Source of the DNA: Triparma columacea | Taxonomy: Eukaryota; Sar; Bolidophyceae; Parmales; Triparmaceae | NCBI GenBank assembly: GCA_030267965.1 | Contig: BRYA01000106.1 | Location: 1-64,000 of the forward strand | Direction: 5' to 3' | Length of the DNA stretch: 64,000 nt | Shown here: in pieces, positions 63,039 to 64,000 of the stretch | Position numbering within the stretch: the stretch's first letter is position 1 | How the letters are laid out: every line of letters begins with the position of its first letter | Program-made: the position numbers and the translations under genes | Notes under the pieces: generated by a model | Database searches by the model: none | The model's input: the letters and a program-made list of their open reading frames with translations, nothing else | Told to the model about the DNA's origin: nothing

Positions 63039-64000
63039 ATCGACGGGAGGTGGGGAGGGAGGGGATCGAATCCTTTCTGGGAAAGTCTCTGTCGAACTCC
63101 CTGACGGCAATGTCGATTTTGACGAAACCCCTCAAACCACCGAGCCGACATTTCACTCAAGTTCAAACACTGGTGTGGATCTAAATGGTAAGCAAAGGGC
63201 AAGACGGCGTTGTTGGTGGGGTCCTGGAGAAGGAGAGAGGGGGGGGATGACTACTCCCGTTCCCCGAGAATGCACAATTTTATAGCTCACCAACGAAATC
63301 TCGTCGACGTCATTTTTCACCCCCGCGCAGAGAGGAACGGGAGTGACGCACAGGTTTGGGCGCAGAGCAATGTAGAAGACCCCCCTAATTATAAGGGAGA
63401 CCCAACGCCGTCAGAGGGTGCGAAAGGGACGGAGATTTCAATTGAGAAAAAGGAGGAAGTTTCAAGGATGGCACACGACGCAAACGCTGAATGGGCTGAG
63501 CGAGGTGAGTTCAGATAGTTTAGGCTGCCTGAGGAGGTGGAGGTCAAGGAGGGGCTGCTTTCGGCGCTGATCAGGCAGCTGAGGTTGGTCAAATTTCATC
63601 CATGCGAATTCCGCTAATCTCATCGCCAAACGCACCGTCACGATGTAACCACGCTTACCATCACAGCAGGGCCTCGAGGCGGTTATCATACTCAAGTATT
63701 ACCTCAAGAGGGATCTCTCATTGAAGGTGACGGAGTCTTGCTGCCGTCGCTGGTCGCCAGTACAAGCGAGGGCATGAAATTAAACATGTCAAGTGAGGAG
63801 ACTGCGCTCGACACTAAAGCCGAGGGAGTTGAAAGAGGTGAGATAAGGGTAGATGGGGGTTTAAGGGGGGAGGTAGATGATAAGGGGGGTTTAGCGCGCG
63901 GAGTTTGTGTGACTGCAGAGGCTCGTCAAATATCATTAAGTAATGTGTCAACCCCACCAACACGTATATCTTCATATTCAAATGCCCACGCTTACATTCA
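62555..64000 (+). CDS. Partial multi-exon gene of unknown function, phase-1 exons
   Basis: Exons inferred from splice signals: 62555-62665, 63017-63187, 63331-63504, 63670-63837 and 63919 to beyond the window end. All lie between phase-1 introns and keep one open frame. The first two begin with the same motif (GHTSNH), showing exon duplication. The protein is hydrophilic and low in hydrophobics (VSVELPDGNVDFDETPQTTE, VEDPPNYKGDPTPSEGAKG, KAEGVER) and probably disordered. No domain recognised. Both ends are missing; an upstream exon may lie in the N gap at 62328-62405. Confidence 0.55.

Noticed and set aside
1..64000. tRNA, rRNA or bacterial operon elements
   Set aside because: No cloverleaf or rRNA-like sequence was noticed, and introns with GT-AG borders rule out bacterial operons; a covariance-model scan was not possible here.

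Overview
The window is nuclear DNA of a compact eukaryotic genome. Genes are densely packed on both strands, mostly with short GT-AG introns. Three proteins (6802-8106, 21416-22785, 26684-28680) start with a hydrophobic signal sequence followed by a Phe-containing cleavage region (TTSF, SQSF, SISF). This resembles the ASAFAP-type plastid presequence of algae with a complex red plastid. A protein related to RPGRIP1L, a ciliary transition-zone component, implies a flagellated stage. BspA-type leucine-rich repeats and POMP/GCC-type surface proteins are also typical of stramenopiles. My inference is a photosynthetic stramenopile, perhaps a bolidophyte/Parmales-like alga; the genus is a guess. The window contains three runs of N (16321-16920, 42637-42661, 62328-62405).

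Layout. 1-8.1 kb: a small hypothetical gene, two BspA-like LRR paralogues made by a segmental duplication, a DeSI-1 type isopeptidase between them, and a putative plastid-targeted helical protein. 8.5-11.9 kb: a full three-domain ALKBH8 tRNA-modifying enzyme whose third intron carries tandem intron-like repeats. 12.7-15.2 kb: two C2H2 zinc-finger array genes. 15.5-19.7 kb: a large cysteine-rich multi-pass surface protein, interrupted by a gap. 19.9-28.7 kb: an SGNH hydrolase, a DEGS-like desaturase, an Mpo1-like protein, a secreted Cys-rich repeat protein and a plastid membrane protein. 29-40.8 kb: an RsuA-type pseudouridine synthase, a Dispatched-like RND protein, a protein with a duplicated unknown domain, an SNM1-type nuclease and a PH-PH-FHA protein. 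41-49.8 kb: a Golgi-type GT61 glycosyltransferase next to, or fused with, a sulfotransferase, then a MYND/MSS51-like protein, a RAD51-paralogue-like ATPase and a papain-like protein. 50-59.6 kb: a giant RPGRIP1L-like protein that continues into an array of more than 30 EF-hand-like units. 60.5-61.7 kb: a V-ATPase proteolipid. 62.5-64 kb: a partial gene of phase-1 exons.

The gene models were built by hand from splice consensus. For nearly every multi-exon gene the exon phases add up exactly to an open frame, which supports them. The genes do not form a pathway. Linked themes are DNA repair (SNM1, RAD51-like), tRNA/rRNA modification (ALKBH8, pseudouridine synthase) and cilium or membrane function (RPGRIP1L-EF, Dispatched-like).

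The two most striking observations are the RPGRIP1L-EF-hand fusion and a family of introns that share a GCGAAGC/GCTTCGC-containing inverted motif next to their splice sites, suggestive of introner-like elements.
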